From the NCBI GenBank assembly GCA_934465295.1, contig CAKSKU010000001.1, positions 269,729-333,728 on the forward strand: DNA of 64,000 bases, written 5' to 3'. The DNA is from an uncultured Oscillospiraceae bacterium (GTDB lineage: Bacteria; Bacillota; Clostridia; Oscillospirales; Ruminococcaceae). Made by a program: the position numbers and the translations under genes. Shown here piece by piece: positions 51,834-61,601 of this stretch; within the stretch, counting starts at the first letter, position 1; each line of letters starts with the position of its first letter. The notes beneath the pieces are model-generated. The model was not told the origin of the DNA. It did no database searches and saw nothing but the letters and a program-made list of their open reading frames with translations.

Positions 51834-51901
51834 CTGTCAACTTCTCACTGTTCACTGTCAGCTGTCAACTACCAACTATTAACTATTAACTATTAACTGT
51901 T
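51834..51901. repeat. CAACTATTAACTATTAACT array
   Basis: Graded run CACTGTTCACTGTC, GCTGTCAACTACC, then TATTAAC units, joining copy E of the 400-base repeat. Confidence 0.75.
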
Positions 51902-52206
51902 CATATTGTGTCGGAGTGAAATGCTTATCGCTTCGCTCTGCGCATTTCACTCCGAGGATAGTTTGTTTGGGGAAACAGAATGGCGCAATTCACATTTTTT
52001 AGGTTTACGGAACGAATTTCTCACGTTCTGTTTCACCTTTTTGGGTGTGAATTGCGCCTTTTTGATTTTATAGTGATTACGCTGTTGCGACAGACTTTTT
52101 ACTGTCAGTTTAGGGAGTTTCGCTTCTGCGGAAGCGACAAGGTGGCTCTGCCCCCTTGACCCCTGCAAGCCTTTGAAAAGGCTTGACCTAAACTTTAGTT
52201 TTTTAC
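51902..52206 (-). repeat. 400-base modular repeat, copy E (reverse, shortened)
   Basis: Outer TCATATTG; hairpin TCGGAGTGAAATGC/GCATTTCACTCCGA (51911-51955); core arms 51982-51994 and 52046-52058 with inner stem ACAGAAC/GTTCCGT; TCGCTTC-TGCG-GAAGCGA; GGTGGC-TCT-GCCCCC; CAAGCCTTT/AAAGGCTTG. It stops at AAACTTTAGTT and lacks the AATTCCG array. Lies between convergent genes. Confidence 0.9.
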
Positions 52207-52230
52207 TTTGTCTGTTATTTTATATGTATC

Positions 52231-52809
52231 TTACAGCTTAACGATAACGCCTGTAAGTCCCGGAACAGAACCGATAGCGTTTGCTTCGTCTGTATCGATA
52301 TGCATTGCTTTTGCATATGAATCGGAAACTCTGCATACTACGTCGCCGAGGATAGCTTTTCTTTCTGGTGTTTCTACCTTTACCCAGACTACGTCCTTAT
52401 CCTTTACGCCGAGTTCTTCTGCGTCTGCTTTTGTGAGGTGGATATGTCTTTTTGCAACGATAACGCCCTCTTTGAGTTCAACCTCGCCGCAGGGTCCTAC
52501 GAGCTTGCAAGCACCCGAGCCTGCTGTATCTCCGCTCTCTCTGATAGGTGCTGCGATGCCGATAGAACGTGCGTCCGTTGCGGAAAGCTCTACCTGATCT
52601 GCCTTTCTGCACGGTCCGAGGATAGAAACGTTTGCGAGGGACTTCTTGGGTCCTACGACTTCTACACGCTCTTCACAAGCGTACTGACCCGGCTGTGAAA
52701 GGTCCTTTTTCTTTGTGAGGGTATGACCCTTGCCGAAGAGAACTTCGAGGGTCTCCTCTGTAACGTGGACGTGACGGGCCGATGTTTCAACGATAAATTC
52801 CTGTGACAT
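52231..52809 (-). CDS. pduL: Phosphate propanoyltransferase (PduL-type phosphotransacylase)
   Basis: Interconverts acyl-CoA and acyl phosphate. The 192-residue protein has the two metal-binding histidine clusters ARHVHVTEE (near 12-20) and AKRHIHLTKAD and the repeated beta-barrel halves of PduL. It starts directly at the catalytic domain, without the N-terminal encapsulation peptide of microcompartment forms, and no microcompartment genes are nearby. It therefore probably serves as a cytosolic phosphotransacetylase for acetate formation (inference). Confidence 0.9.
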   Translation of the reverse strand: MSQEFIVETSARHVHVTEETLEVLFGKGHTLTKKKDLSQPGQYACEERVEVVGPKKSLANVSILGPCRKADQVELSATDARSIGIAAPIRESGDTAGSGACKLVGPCGEVELKEGVIVAKRHIHLTKADAEELGVKDKDVVWVKVETPERKAILGDVVCRVSDSYAKAMHIDTDEANAIGSVPGLTGVIVKL

Positions 52810-52988
52810 ATTAAATTGCCTCCAAAACGATAATTTTTTTAAGGTTGCGCCGAAATATTCGTTAAGGTGAACCTTTGTCCATTAAAAAGTATAGCACTTC
52901 TGCAAAAAATGTCAAGTTATTTTGCGCATTCTGCTTTAAATTGCATAAATCATATATATTTTGGAATAACACCGCAGGAAAAATGCTA

Positions 52989-54686
52989 TCACTCTGTCCG
53001 AACCGTACATTTAACAAGCTCCGTATCGGTAAATCCGCCGTTTTTGCCCGATCTCAGGATAAGCAGGCGGAGATTTTTCAGCTTTTCTATGCCTTTGAGC
53101 GAGACGATGTTTTCAGCCGATATTTCAAGCACGGAGAGATTTTCGAGCTTTGCGAGGGAGTCAAAGTCTATTTTGCGGTCTGCGCCGAGGCGGAGCTTTA
53201 CGGTGTTTGTTTCGATGTCGAAGCTTCTATTATCGATACGGATGGGTTCGGAATAGGTGGGTTCATAGCTTATCGGCTCGTCCGAAAAAGTGCCGAGGGA
53301 CACGAGGTCGTTTTCCGCAGAGCTGTCCGGATCATACTTGCCGATGACCTCAAAATCCTTGACATACTGCTCTGTCAGGTCGTTCATCAAACTGCGGAGC
53401 GTTGGGAAAAGGTCTTCACGGGAACACTCGCCGCTTTCAAAGGAATAATACCTGCCTATGGTCTGGTCGATGGAGAATTTTATCCTGCCGTTCTGCTCAT
53501 CAAGGCTTACGGGCTTCTGCCAGCCTATTTCCGTGCAGCGGAAGGTAAGCTGCGGTTGGTAACGGTAATCTTTATCTATAAAGGTCGGTTCGAGGATATA
53601 GCTTTTGGCGGGGAAGTTTTTATCATTGCGAAAGACTGTGAAAAGGATAAGCTGTCTGCCGTTTTTGTCCTTTAAATGCCAAAGCTTTCTGTCCGTTTCG
53701 CCGAAGAAGATACGGTCGTTTCTTGTGCCTGTTATATTTGCCCGATACAGTCTGTCATAGGACATATAGAAAATCTTTCCGAAGCCGTTTTTGTCGAAGC
53801 TGATAAGCTCGGGGTCGCCGCAGAAGTCGAGGTCTATGACAACGGGGTGCTCATATTCCTTTTCTTTAGCAAGCTCAATAAATCTTTCGCTGACGGTATC
53901 ATCGGTATATTCTATTTTAATATCGGTATGCCTTGTTCCGTCATAGCCGTAGAGCGCAAGGGTAAGTGCTTTATTGTATCTCGGGGTGGAAATCTTCGGC
54001 GAATCGTTCTCATCAATAAAGTAATCGGCGTATTCCTTGACCGACATTGGAAAGTGTATCGATTTGACGTGCATCAACGCTCCCTGATCGATGAAGGTCA
54101 CTCCCTCGGGGATAACAAGTTCAAGCGAACTGCACCCCGAAAAGGCAAAATATCCGAGGCTTCTGAGCGTTGACGGAAGCTCTGCTTTTTCCAGAGCATA
54201 GCAATTGAGGAATGTTCCCCACTCCAGCTTTGTCAGTCCTTCGGGCAGGCGGGCTTCAACACACCGGCTGCCTGCAAAGGCGTGGTCTCCGACAAATTTA
54301 ACGCTGTCGGGCAGCCATATCTTTTCTGCGCCCGCTCCCCGAAATGCGTCCTCGCCGATATATTCGAGTCCATCGGGGAAGTTTATCTTTTTGAGCTTTC
54401 CGCAGCTTGTAAAGGCACGCCGTTCTATCCTTTTTAGCGAGCTTGGCAGGACGACCTCGGCGATGGAATATTCATCTTCAAATGCACAAGCGCCTATTAC
54501 CTCAACGCCCTCGGGTACAATGACTTTTGTATCGCTGCCGTAATAGCCCGTTATCGTACAGACGCCGTTTTTTACGGTATAGCCGAAGCAGGACGGTATC
54601 TCCGCTTTTTTCTCATCGGCAAACACAGGGAAAGAAACTGCCGCCGTCATAATAAGCGCAAGCATAACACACAGTAACTTTTTCAT
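52989..54686 (-). CDS. Secreted BspA-like leucine-rich-repeat protein
   Basis: A 565-residue protein with a Sec signal peptide (KKLLCVMLALIMTAAVSFPVFA, cleavage after VFA near residue 24 in sum). About seven LRR_5 units of the type PEGVEVIGACAFEDE follow, then a polar central region and a C-terminal pair of conventional LRRs. ATG 54686 has GGGGAG before it. It follows the next LRR gene by 13 bases, so the two form an operon. Likely surface adhesion or binding; no anchor motif is visible. Confidence 0.85.
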   Translation of the reverse strand: MKKLLCVMLALIMTAAVSFPVFADEKKAEIPSCFGYTVKNGVCTITGYYGSDTKVIVPEGVEVIGACAFEDEYSIAEVVLPSSLKRIERRAFTSCGKLKKINFPDGLEYIGEDAFRGAGAEKIWLPDSVKFVGDHAFAGSRCVEARLPEGLTKLEWGTFLNCYALEKAELPSTLRSLGYFAFSGCSSLELVIPEGVTFIDQGALMHVKSIHFPMSVKEYADYFIDENDSPKISTPRYNKALTLALYGYDGTRHTDIKIEYTDDTVSERFIELAKEKEYEHPVVIDLDFCGDPELISFDKNGFGKIFYMSYDRLYRANITGTRNDRIFFGETDRKLWHLKDKNGRQLILFTVFRNDKNFPAKSYILEPTFIDKDYRYQPQLTFRCTEIGWQKPVSLDEQNGRIKFSIDQTIGRYYSFESGECSREDLFPTLRSLMNDLTEQYVKDFEVIGKYDPDSSAENDLVSLGTFSDEPISYEPTYSEPIRIDNRSFDIETNTVKLRLGADRKIDFDSLAKLENLSVLEISAENIVSLKGIEKLKNLRLLILRSGKNGGFTDTELVKCTVRTE

Positions 54687-54699
54687 AGCTCTCCCCTTT

Positions 54700-56700
54700 T
54701 CACTCATACTGCATATAATAGACGATCTTCAGCTCGGGCATATTTTCTCTTAGCCATTTTATCTGGGCTTCCGATACTGACCTGTTATCGTAATTGTATA
54801 TGAGAAAATATTTAAGGCTTTTCATACCCTTTAAAATTTTGAAGAAATCATCGGGTTCGTCTTCCGCCCATAAAAAGCTTATTGCTTTTACGCCGTCCAT
54901 TTCGGAAAGGAAATCATAGCTTTCCATTTTGTCATCTATATGAAGCATTTCGATATTATCCATTTTTGCAAGTGCAGATATGTCTTTTACCGACATGATC
55001 GACAATTCTTTCAGGGAGCTGAATTTCGTTAAGGTCTCGGCGTTTTCAAGCCTGAAGGCTACATCAAGTGATGTCACATCGGGCAGTTCCGATAAGCCCT
55101 TTAGTACTTCTTCACTGTATGCATAAAATGAGGGACTTAGCTTGAAATAATTTGAGCCGCCGATACTGACATTCATCTCCTCATTGTATTCCTCCGCTGT
55201 GCCGAGCGGCTTTGAGGAACGCTTTTTTATCGGGTCAAGCTCGACAAGGTAATTCTCCTCATCGGTATGCTCTCCTGCTATCTTTGTAAAGTCGATGACA
55301 TCGCACAGCTCATATCCGCTCATAGCGTCACGGATATATTTTTCGGCATCTATCGGACGCCGGTCGGTCTCGTCGATATAGAAGTGACCGTTCAGCGAGC
55401 CAAATTCGATGTTCTCATTTTCGCTGTCTCCAAAATTTGTGAACATTCCTATCCAGTCACATTCTATCTGACTGTCAAGCGGAGTAAGCAGATATATCGA
55501 GCTGTAATCGCCGTAATCGCCGAATGACTCGGAAAGATAAATATCACGGTCGTTTTCCTTATCATAAAGGTGATAGAGCTTTTGAAAACTTCCGTCTATC
55601 CAGATCCAGTTATCGTTCTCAAAGTCAAAAAGTGTGGCATTTTCAATGCTTGTGTACATACCCTCGGACATTTCAAAGCATTCGGCTATTCCGTCAAAAT
55701 CGATATCGATGCGTATTCTGCCGTTAAAATTGGTATCGGTATGCGGTCGGAGAAGTCTTTCCGCTCTTTCGGCTGTTGTTTCGTTCAGAAAAACTATGTC
55801 ATAATCATAAAGCGACTGCATAGGCTCAAACGCATAGACACGGCAGTCATCATTGACAAAATATCCGCCGACTTCTTTTATGCTGTGGGGAAGCGAAATT
55901 TCGGTGATATCCGTGCTTCGGAAAGCCTCTGCGCCTATCTTTTCAACGCCCTCGTCAATATCCGCTTCGATAAGTCCGCTGTCGTAAAAAGCCAGCTCGC
56001 CTATCTCGGCAACATTGGAGGGCAATTTTACATAGAGCAGCTTTTTGCAGCCCCTGAACGCTTTTTTTCCGATGCTTTCAAGCGTTGACGGGAAGCTGAC
56101 CGAGCGCAGACCCTTTCCTGCAAAGGCAAATTCGCCTATTTTCTCCGTACCCTCGGGGACAATGTATTCTTCGCCGCATTCAAGGGCATACACGAGAGTT
56201 TTTCCGTCCGCAGTGAAAAGCGTTCCGTCCTTTACGGTGAAATTTCCGTTCTCAGCCGTTTCGATGCACACCGGTTCGGGCAGTTCTGCAAGCTCGGATA
56301 TATCGATAGCTTCCGCTGTGGACGGGAGGACGATTTTCCGAAGCTTATATGCCTCCTCAAAGCAGGAGATCTCTGTCACTCCCTCGGGAAATACAAGCTC
56401 CTCAACGGGTGTGCTCCGAAAAAGCTTGCTGTACATCCCGACAACGGGCTGACCGTCTATCTCGGTCGGTATTGTGACGGTCTTTTCGCTCCCGATATAT
56501 GCTTGCAGGTAAACTCCGCTGTCTGTGAGCCTGTATCTGAACATTTCAGCCGCTTCGGACTGCGAAGCCACCGTTTCCTCGGGCGAGGTCTGCGTTTCGG
56601 ACGTTGTTTCGGCGGTCTCGGCTGTGCCGCTTTCCCCGTTCGTACAGGAACACATTGCGAGCGCAAGTGCGAATATCAATACTGCCGCACGTTTTTTCAT
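54700..56700 (-). CDS. Leucine-rich-repeat lipoprotein
   Basis: A 666-residue lipoprotein: lipobox MCSC (Cys19), short Glu/Thr linker, about eight LRR_5 units (for example PEGTEKIGEFAFAGKGLRSV), a central region with DIDFDGIAECFEM (Asp-rich, possibly calcium-binding), and C-terminal LRRs (LKELSIMSVKDISALAKM). AAAGGGG lies upstream. Upstream partner of the previous gene and paralogous in architecture. Confidence 0.85.
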   Translation of the reverse strand: MKKRAAVLIFALALAMCSCTNGESGTAETAETTSETQTSPEETVASQSEAAEMFRYRLTDSGVYLQAYIGSEKTVTIPTEIDGQPVVGMYSKLFRSTPVEELVFPEGVTEISCFEEAYKLRKIVLPSTAEAIDISELAELPEPVCIETAENGNFTVKDGTLFTADGKTLVYALECGEEYIVPEGTEKIGEFAFAGKGLRSVSFPSTLESIGKKAFRGCKKLLYVKLPSNVAEIGELAFYDSGLIEADIDEGVEKIGAEAFRSTDITEISLPHSIKEVGGYFVNDDCRVYAFEPMQSLYDYDIVFLNETTAERAERLLRPHTDTNFNGRIRIDIDFDGIAECFEMSEGMYTSIENATLFDFENDNWIWIDGSFQKLYHLYDKENDRDIYLSESFGDYGDYSSIYLLTPLDSQIECDWIGMFTNFGDSENENIEFGSLNGHFYIDETDRRPIDAEKYIRDAMSGYELCDVIDFTKIAGEHTDEENYLVELDPIKKRSSKPLGTAEEYNEEMNVSIGGSNYFKLSPSFYAYSEEVLKGLSELPDVTSLDVAFRLENAETLTKFSSLKELSIMSVKDISALAKMDNIEMLHIDDKMESYDFLSEMDGVKAISFLWAEDEPDDFFKILKGMKSLKYFLIYNYDNRSVSEAQIKWLRENMPELKIVYYMQYE

Positions 56701-56772
56701 AATGTCATTACCCCTTTTATATAAAAATTGCTGTTAAGCAAGTCCCGAACAATAATAATCAACGCTGCCATA

Positions 56773-57762
56773 TTACTGTTCTGAATTTTGATCAAACTCG
56801 CAGTCTGTCAGAATTTGTTTCAAATTATTCAGTTCTTCTTCCCAAAATTTACACGACAACGATACATTTTGCAGCTGTCTGCAATTCTCCAATACAGATA
56901 TATTGTAAATATTCTGATTGCCCAAATAAAAAGAAAAGCTTTGTAGATTTAAAAGTCCTGATATAAAATCTAAGTTGTCAATATCAGCATATATTTCAAG
57001 ATCAGTCAGTTTTGTACAGCTTGAAATACTCTCAATATTTTTGGTTTTATGTATGGGATAATAATTGAATTTTTCTAAAGATGTTAAATTTTCCATAAAC
57101 CGTAAATCTACATCATAATTATCTATCATAACCATTGTCAATGACTTTAGTCCTGTAATTTCTCCTATTGGAGTGAAGTCGGCGCAGGAAAAATGTGAAA
57201 AACTGATCTCTTCAAGCTCTGCAAGATCAGCAAGCCATTGCAGATCGTCTATTTCCGATTGTGAACAGGAAAACGATGTTATTGACACGTTTGGCGAAAT
57301 ATCTTCAAGAGTGTCACAAAAGAAGTGTTCAAGTGTTAATGATCTTAAATTTGTCATTCCGTTTAAAAACGACAGATCGGTATATGCACCGTTAATATAC
57401 AGCTCTTCAATACTGTCAAGCTTTGAAAGTACTTCAAGATCAAATGGTTCACATTCGTATGAATAAAGATCAATGCTTAATTTTTTTAATTCCTTAAATT
57501 TTGTCAGCTTTTCCAAATTATCGTTGGTCAGATCTGCACCATACAGAATTAATTCTTCTGTATTTATGTCAAATTCCCGATCGGCAATAATTATAGTTTC
57601 AATATTCGTCTCCGCTGTCTGCGTTTCAGTCTCAACCTCCGACGCCGTTTTGCTAACCACTGTCTCCAACGGCGGCGTTTGCTCCTTATCATCGGCTCGG
57701 CAAGCCGACAGGCAGACCAAAACAACAAAAGCCGCTGAAAGGCTTAAAAATGTTCTTTTCAT
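56773..57762 (-). CDS. Leucine-rich-repeat lipoprotein
   Basis: A 329-residue lipoprotein with lipobox LSAC (Cys21) and a Thr/Glu linker. About eight leucine-rich repeats of internalin-like spacing follow (for example LKKLSIDLYSYE, IEELYINGAYTDLSFL, LRSLTLEHFF). ATG 57762 is fixed by AAGGAAG and the signal peptide; the open frame upstream is not coding-like. Third of three LRR genes in a row. The DNA is visibly more AT-rich than its neighbours, hinting at a separate origin. The 234 bases to the next gene show nothing clear. Confidence 0.85.
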   Translation of the reverse strand: MKRTFLSLSAAFVVLVCLSACRADDKEQTPPLETVVSKTASEVETETQTAETNIETIIIADREFDINTEELILYGADLTNDNLEKLTKFKELKKLSIDLYSYECEPFDLEVLSKLDSIEELYINGAYTDLSFLNGMTNLRSLTLEHFFCDTLEDISPNVSITSFSCSQSEIDDLQWLADLAELEEISFSHFSCADFTPIGEITGLKSLTMVMIDNYDVDLRFMENLTSLEKFNYYPIHKTKNIESISSCTKLTDLEIYADIDNLDFISGLLNLQSFSFYLGNQNIYNISVLENCRQLQNVSLSCKFWEEELNNLKQILTDCEFDQNSEQ

Positions 57763-57996
57763 AATGTTTTCTTCCTTGATGTATTTTATTTTGATCTGTT
57801 TGCATGTCCAAAAAAATTTTTGCCCGACCAAGGTATTCGGCATTTCCTTAAAATAATTATAAATCCGTTTGGAAAGATTTTCAACAACAAAACGGTTACA
57901 ATGTGAATACAAATCGGAAATGCTTTTTGGGGCAAAAAATTATCCGCAGCTCCCTGATCGGAAACTGCGGATATATGGGGTTTCAGGAGAGTGTTA

Positions 57997-59736
57997 TCAC
58001 TGATATTTCCACCGGTCGGAGGAGAGCTGCATATCAGCCATGTGCTTATAGATGCCGTTGGCTTTTCTGAGTTCTTCGGGTGTACCCTGCTCTGCAACTT
58101 TTCCGTCCTTGAGAACGACTATTTTATCAACGCCGTCAACGGTTCTCATTCTGTGTGCGATGATAAGAACGGTCTTGTTGCGGATAAGCTTTGAAATGGA
58201 TTCCTGAATAAGCGATTCGTTATCGACATCAAGTGAAGCTGTGGCTTCGTCCATAAGAATGATAGGCGCATCTTTGAGGAACGCTCTTGCGATGGAGATA
58301 CGCTGTCTTTCGCCGCCCGAAAGCTCCGAGCCGTTCTCGCCGATCATACTGTTCCACTTTTCGGGCATTTTCTCAACGAAATCCTCGCAGTGTGCAAGCC
58401 TTGCGGCAGCCATTACTTCTTCATCGGTTGCGTCCTTTTTGCCTATTCGGATATTCTCCATAACGGTATTGTTAAAGAGCGTTACGTCCTGAAAAACGAT
58501 AGAATAGAGTGAAAGGAGTTTTTCGGGGTCTATCTTTGAGACGTTCATTCCGCCGACCGTGATAGTTCCCTTGTCGTTGTCCCAGAACCTTGCGGCGAGT
58601 CTTGAAACTGTGGTCTTGCCGCCGCCCGACGGTCCTATAAGAGCGGTAACTTCGCCCTGCTTTGCGGTGAAGCTTACATCGGAAAGAACCTGCTCACCGT
58701 CTTTATAGGAAAATGCAACGTGGTCGAACTTGATATCGTAACCCTTATTGTCGAGGGTCTCGCTGCCCGTCTGTTCTTCGTGAGAAAGTATCTCGTCCAT
58801 ACGTCTGCAGTTTGCATCGAGGCTGATTATTGCGGCAACGTTCTGGAGTGCGATCTGGAACGGTTCGTACATTCTTGTTACAACGAGGAGGAACATAAAG
58901 AGTGTGAGAACGCTTATTTCGCCCTTGATAAGGAGTGCGCTGCCGACAACTGCAACTGTGCCTATACCGAGTTTGAGTATCATCTGTGCGGAGCATACAA
59001 AAGCGGCGTTTGCAAATTCTGCGACGATAGCGTGATTTTCAACGGCTTTTATCTTCCTGTTAAGTCCCTCCATATAGGTGTCGGTCATATTGTAGGAACG
59101 AAGGTCACGGAGAGTTTCAAGTCCCTCCTGTATTCCGTCAAGACATTCAACACGGTACTTCATCGTCTTATCGTGAACCTTTGACATTACGGTTTTTGAG
59201 CTTATAACGATGATGAACGCAACGGGCATTACCCATACTGCGGCGAGAGCCATTCTCCAATCGAAGAAGAAAAGGCTCACAACAACAATAGCTGCGGAAA
59301 CGATCGAACCGACAAGCTCGGGTATCCAGTGCGAAGAGCCTGTTTCGATAAGGGAGCAGTCGCTCATTATCGTATTCGTAAGGTCGGCGAGGTCTTTTTT
59401 ACCGAAGAAAGAGAGCGGTATCTTGCGGAGCTTTTCGGCGAGGGTTCTTCTTCTGACACCGCTTTCGATATAGGTCGAAAGGAATGTCGATCTGTACTGG
59501 AATACCGCCGTCAATGCGATAAGTATGAGAACTGTGATTATTGCAATGATAAAGAAACCGAACTTTTCTCTCGGTAAGTCGCCGTCAAGCAGATAGGACG
59601 AGAGCATATAGAGAAGTCCCACCGGGAGCATAAGCACGAGGTCAGCCAATGTAACGGCAACGAAAGCCTTTATCATACCCTTTGCGCCATTATCGGAAAG
59701 CGCATATTTATGTTTTAGTTTTTCTGTGAGATTCAT
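57997..59736 (-). CDS. ABC exporter, fused membrane and ATPase domains (subunit 2)
   Basis: A 579-residue half-transporter: six membrane segments in the first 310 residues, then Walker A GPSGGGKTTVSRL, signature LSGGERQRISIARAF, Walker B IILMDEATASLD and H-loop IAHRM. It starts 4 bases after the previous half-transporter gene; the two probably form a heterodimeric exporter (drug, peptide or lipid). Under likely control of the TetR gene upstream. Confidence 0.92.
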   Translation of the reverse strand: MNLTEKLKHKYALSDNGAKGMIKAFVAVTLADLVLMLPVGLLYMLSSYLLDGDLPREKFGFFIIAIITVLILIALTAVFQYRSTFLSTYIESGVRRRTLAEKLRKIPLSFFGKKDLADLTNTIMSDCSLIETGSSHWIPELVGSIVSAAIVVVSLFFFDWRMALAAVWVMPVAFIIVISSKTVMSKVHDKTMKYRVECLDGIQEGLETLRDLRSYNMTDTYMEGLNRKIKAVENHAIVAEFANAAFVCSAQMILKLGIGTVAVVGSALLIKGEISVLTLFMFLLVVTRMYEPFQIALQNVAAIISLDANCRRMDEILSHEEQTGSETLDNKGYDIKFDHVAFSYKDGEQVLSDVSFTAKQGEVTALIGPSGGGKTTVSRLAARFWDNDKGTITVGGMNVSKIDPEKLLSLYSIVFQDVTLFNNTVMENIRIGKKDATDEEVMAAARLAHCEDFVEKMPEKWNSMIGENGSELSGGERQRISIARAFLKDAPIILMDEATASLDVDNESLIQESISKLIRNKTVLIIAHRMRTVDGVDKIVVLKDGKVAEQGTPEELRKANGIYKHMADMQLSSDRWKYQ

Positions 59737-59739
59737 ATT

Positions 59740-61524
59740 TTACACGCCTGCCTTTCCAACCTGCCAGTTGACGGATTTGTTGTATTCGTTCCACATACGG
59801 CTGTAAATTCCATTCTTGGCAACAAGCTCGCTGTGCCTGCCGCTCTCTGCGATCTTTCCGTCCGAGAGGACATAGATGCAGTCGGCGTTCGTAATGGTCG
59901 ATAGTCTGTGGGCGATCATTATAACCGTCTTATCCTTTGAAAGCTTTTCAAAAGCCTGCTGAACAAGGCGTTCGTTATCGGGGTCGGCAAATGCTGTTGC
60001 TTCGTCAAGGATAAGCACGGGGGCGTTTTTGAGGAATGCTCTTGCAATGGAAAGACGCTGGCACTCGCCGCCCGAAACGTAGATACCCTTTGAACCTATC
60101 ATAGTATTAACGCCGTCGGGGAATTTTTCGATGATATCCATACACTGAGCGTCACGGAGAGCCTGCATCACCTCTTCATCGGTGGCATCGGGTCTGCCCA
60201 TACGGACGTTATCCATAATGCTCATTTTAAGCAGCTTGCTGTCCTGGAAAACATAGGAAACGTAATTCATAAGCTCGTCCGAGGGGATATTGCGGACATC
60301 TGCGCCGCCGATCCTGACAGCTCCCCTCTTTACGTCCCAGAAACGGGCAATAAGCGAGGCGAGGGTGGTCTTGCCGCCGCCCGACGGACCTACAAGTGCG
60401 ATATGTTCACCTGCTTTTACAGAGAGGTTTACACCGTCAATGGCATTGACATCGGAATTTTCGTATGCAAAGATAACATTGTCAAGGGTGATAGATGGAT
60501 CCTGCGGCTTTTCGTTCTTTTTCGATTCGGAAAGCGGTTCTGTTCCGAGAATTTCATACATTCTGTTGAGTGCATCGTCAACTATCATCTGCGATTCGCC
60601 TGCGTAAGCGACTTTCATAAGCGTTACTGTAAGTACGGAGGTTATCAGCACATAGAAGAACAGATTGAGGATAAAATCGTTCGTTACGCCGTGCGAAGTG
60701 AGCTTGAATGCGGCGATAATGAGTGCTGCGAAGATTCCGTTTGCGGCTGTTGTGAACGCAACCATAGGCAGGAGCATATTCTTTGTATAGCCGAGCGTCC
60801 ATTTTTCGTATTCGTCAATTGCAGCCTTGAAGCGCTTGAACGTAAAGACAGTCTGACCGAACGTTTTTACAACAGGGATACCGCGGACATATTCAACTGC
60901 TTCGGCGGACATTGTTTCAAGGGCGTTCTGATACTGCTTCATATCCTCTGCCATTTTACGTCCCATCATAAGCGTTCCCATAAGCGCAAATGCGATAACG
61001 GCAGGGATAAGGCTGATAAGTCCGAGCCTCCAGTCGAACGCCATCATCATTACAAGAAGTCCGATAGGCGTTGCGAATGAAACGGCTTTATCGGGAAGAT
61101 TGTGCGCAAGGAATGTTTCGGTAGCCGAGCTTGAATCGGTGACTATCTTGCGTATTTTGCCCGTGCCCTCAGCTTCGATATAACCGAGCGGAAGCTTCAT
61201 TATATGCTTCATCATATCGATACGCATATTTGCCTGAACACGGAACGCAGCCTTATGCGAACACATAAGAGCGGCGATGTAGAACACCATTCCGAGCAGG
61301 GCAAAGCCGACAGCCTGCCGGCCGTAGCGGCTGATATTGACGGCTTCTGAGAAGTTCGGGCGAACCTCCAGCACCTCTTTGATGATGCGCCAGATATCGT
61401 AGAACGGTATCAAGGCGATCCAAGCGCTGATGACTGCAAGCACGATTGCGGCATAAGAAAAATACTTATTGCTGCCCGCATAGTGCATCAGCACCAAAAA
61501 CGAATTTCTCTTTTTTCCTTTCAC
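59740..61524 (-). CDS. ABC exporter, fused membrane and ATPase domains (subunit 1)
   Basis: A 594-residue half-transporter with six membrane segments, Walker A GPSGGGKTTLASL, signature VSGGECQRLSIARAF (SGGEC for SGGQ), Walker B LILDEATAFAD and H-loop IAHRL. Both catalytic Glu residues of the pair are intact, so neither site looks degenerate. AGGAGG lies before the ATG. An 18-base palindrome lies 27 bases upstream. Confidence 0.92.
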   Translation of the reverse strand: MKGKKRNSFLVLMHYAGSNKYFSYAAIVLAVISAWIALIPFYDIWRIIKEVLEVRPNFSEAVNISRYGRQAVGFALLGMVFYIAALMCSHKAAFRVQANMRIDMMKHIMKLPLGYIEAEGTGKIRKIVTDSSSATETFLAHNLPDKAVSFATPIGLLVMMMAFDWRLGLISLIPAVIAFALMGTLMMGRKMAEDMKQYQNALETMSAEAVEYVRGIPVVKTFGQTVFTFKRFKAAIDEYEKWTLGYTKNMLLPMVAFTTAANGIFAALIIAAFKLTSHGVTNDFILNLFFYVLITSVLTVTLMKVAYAGESQMIVDDALNRMYEILGTEPLSESKKNEKPQDPSITLDNVIFAYENSDVNAIDGVNLSVKAGEHIALVGPSGGGKTTLASLIARFWDVKRGAVRIGGADVRNIPSDELMNYVSYVFQDSKLLKMSIMDNVRMGRPDATDEEVMQALRDAQCMDIIEKFPDGVNTMIGSKGIYVSGGECQRLSIARAFLKNAPVLILDEATAFADPDNERLVQQAFEKLSKDKTVIMIAHRLSTITNADCIYVLSDGKIAESGRHSELVAKNGIYSRMWNEYNKSVNWQVGKAGV

Positions 61525-61550
61525 AAAAAGAACCTCCTTTATTTTCTATA

Positions 61551-61568
61551 AGTTAGCATTAGCTAACT
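61551..61568. promoter_or_regulatory. Likely TetR operator
   Basis: AGTTAGC-ATTA-GCTAACT is a perfect 18-base palindrome in the gap between the TetR gene and the ABC exporter genes. Its size and position suit a TetR-family dimer. Confidence 0.6.
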
Positions 61569-61601
61569 ATTGGCTATTTTAAAAGCAGTACATAATACTG
61601 C

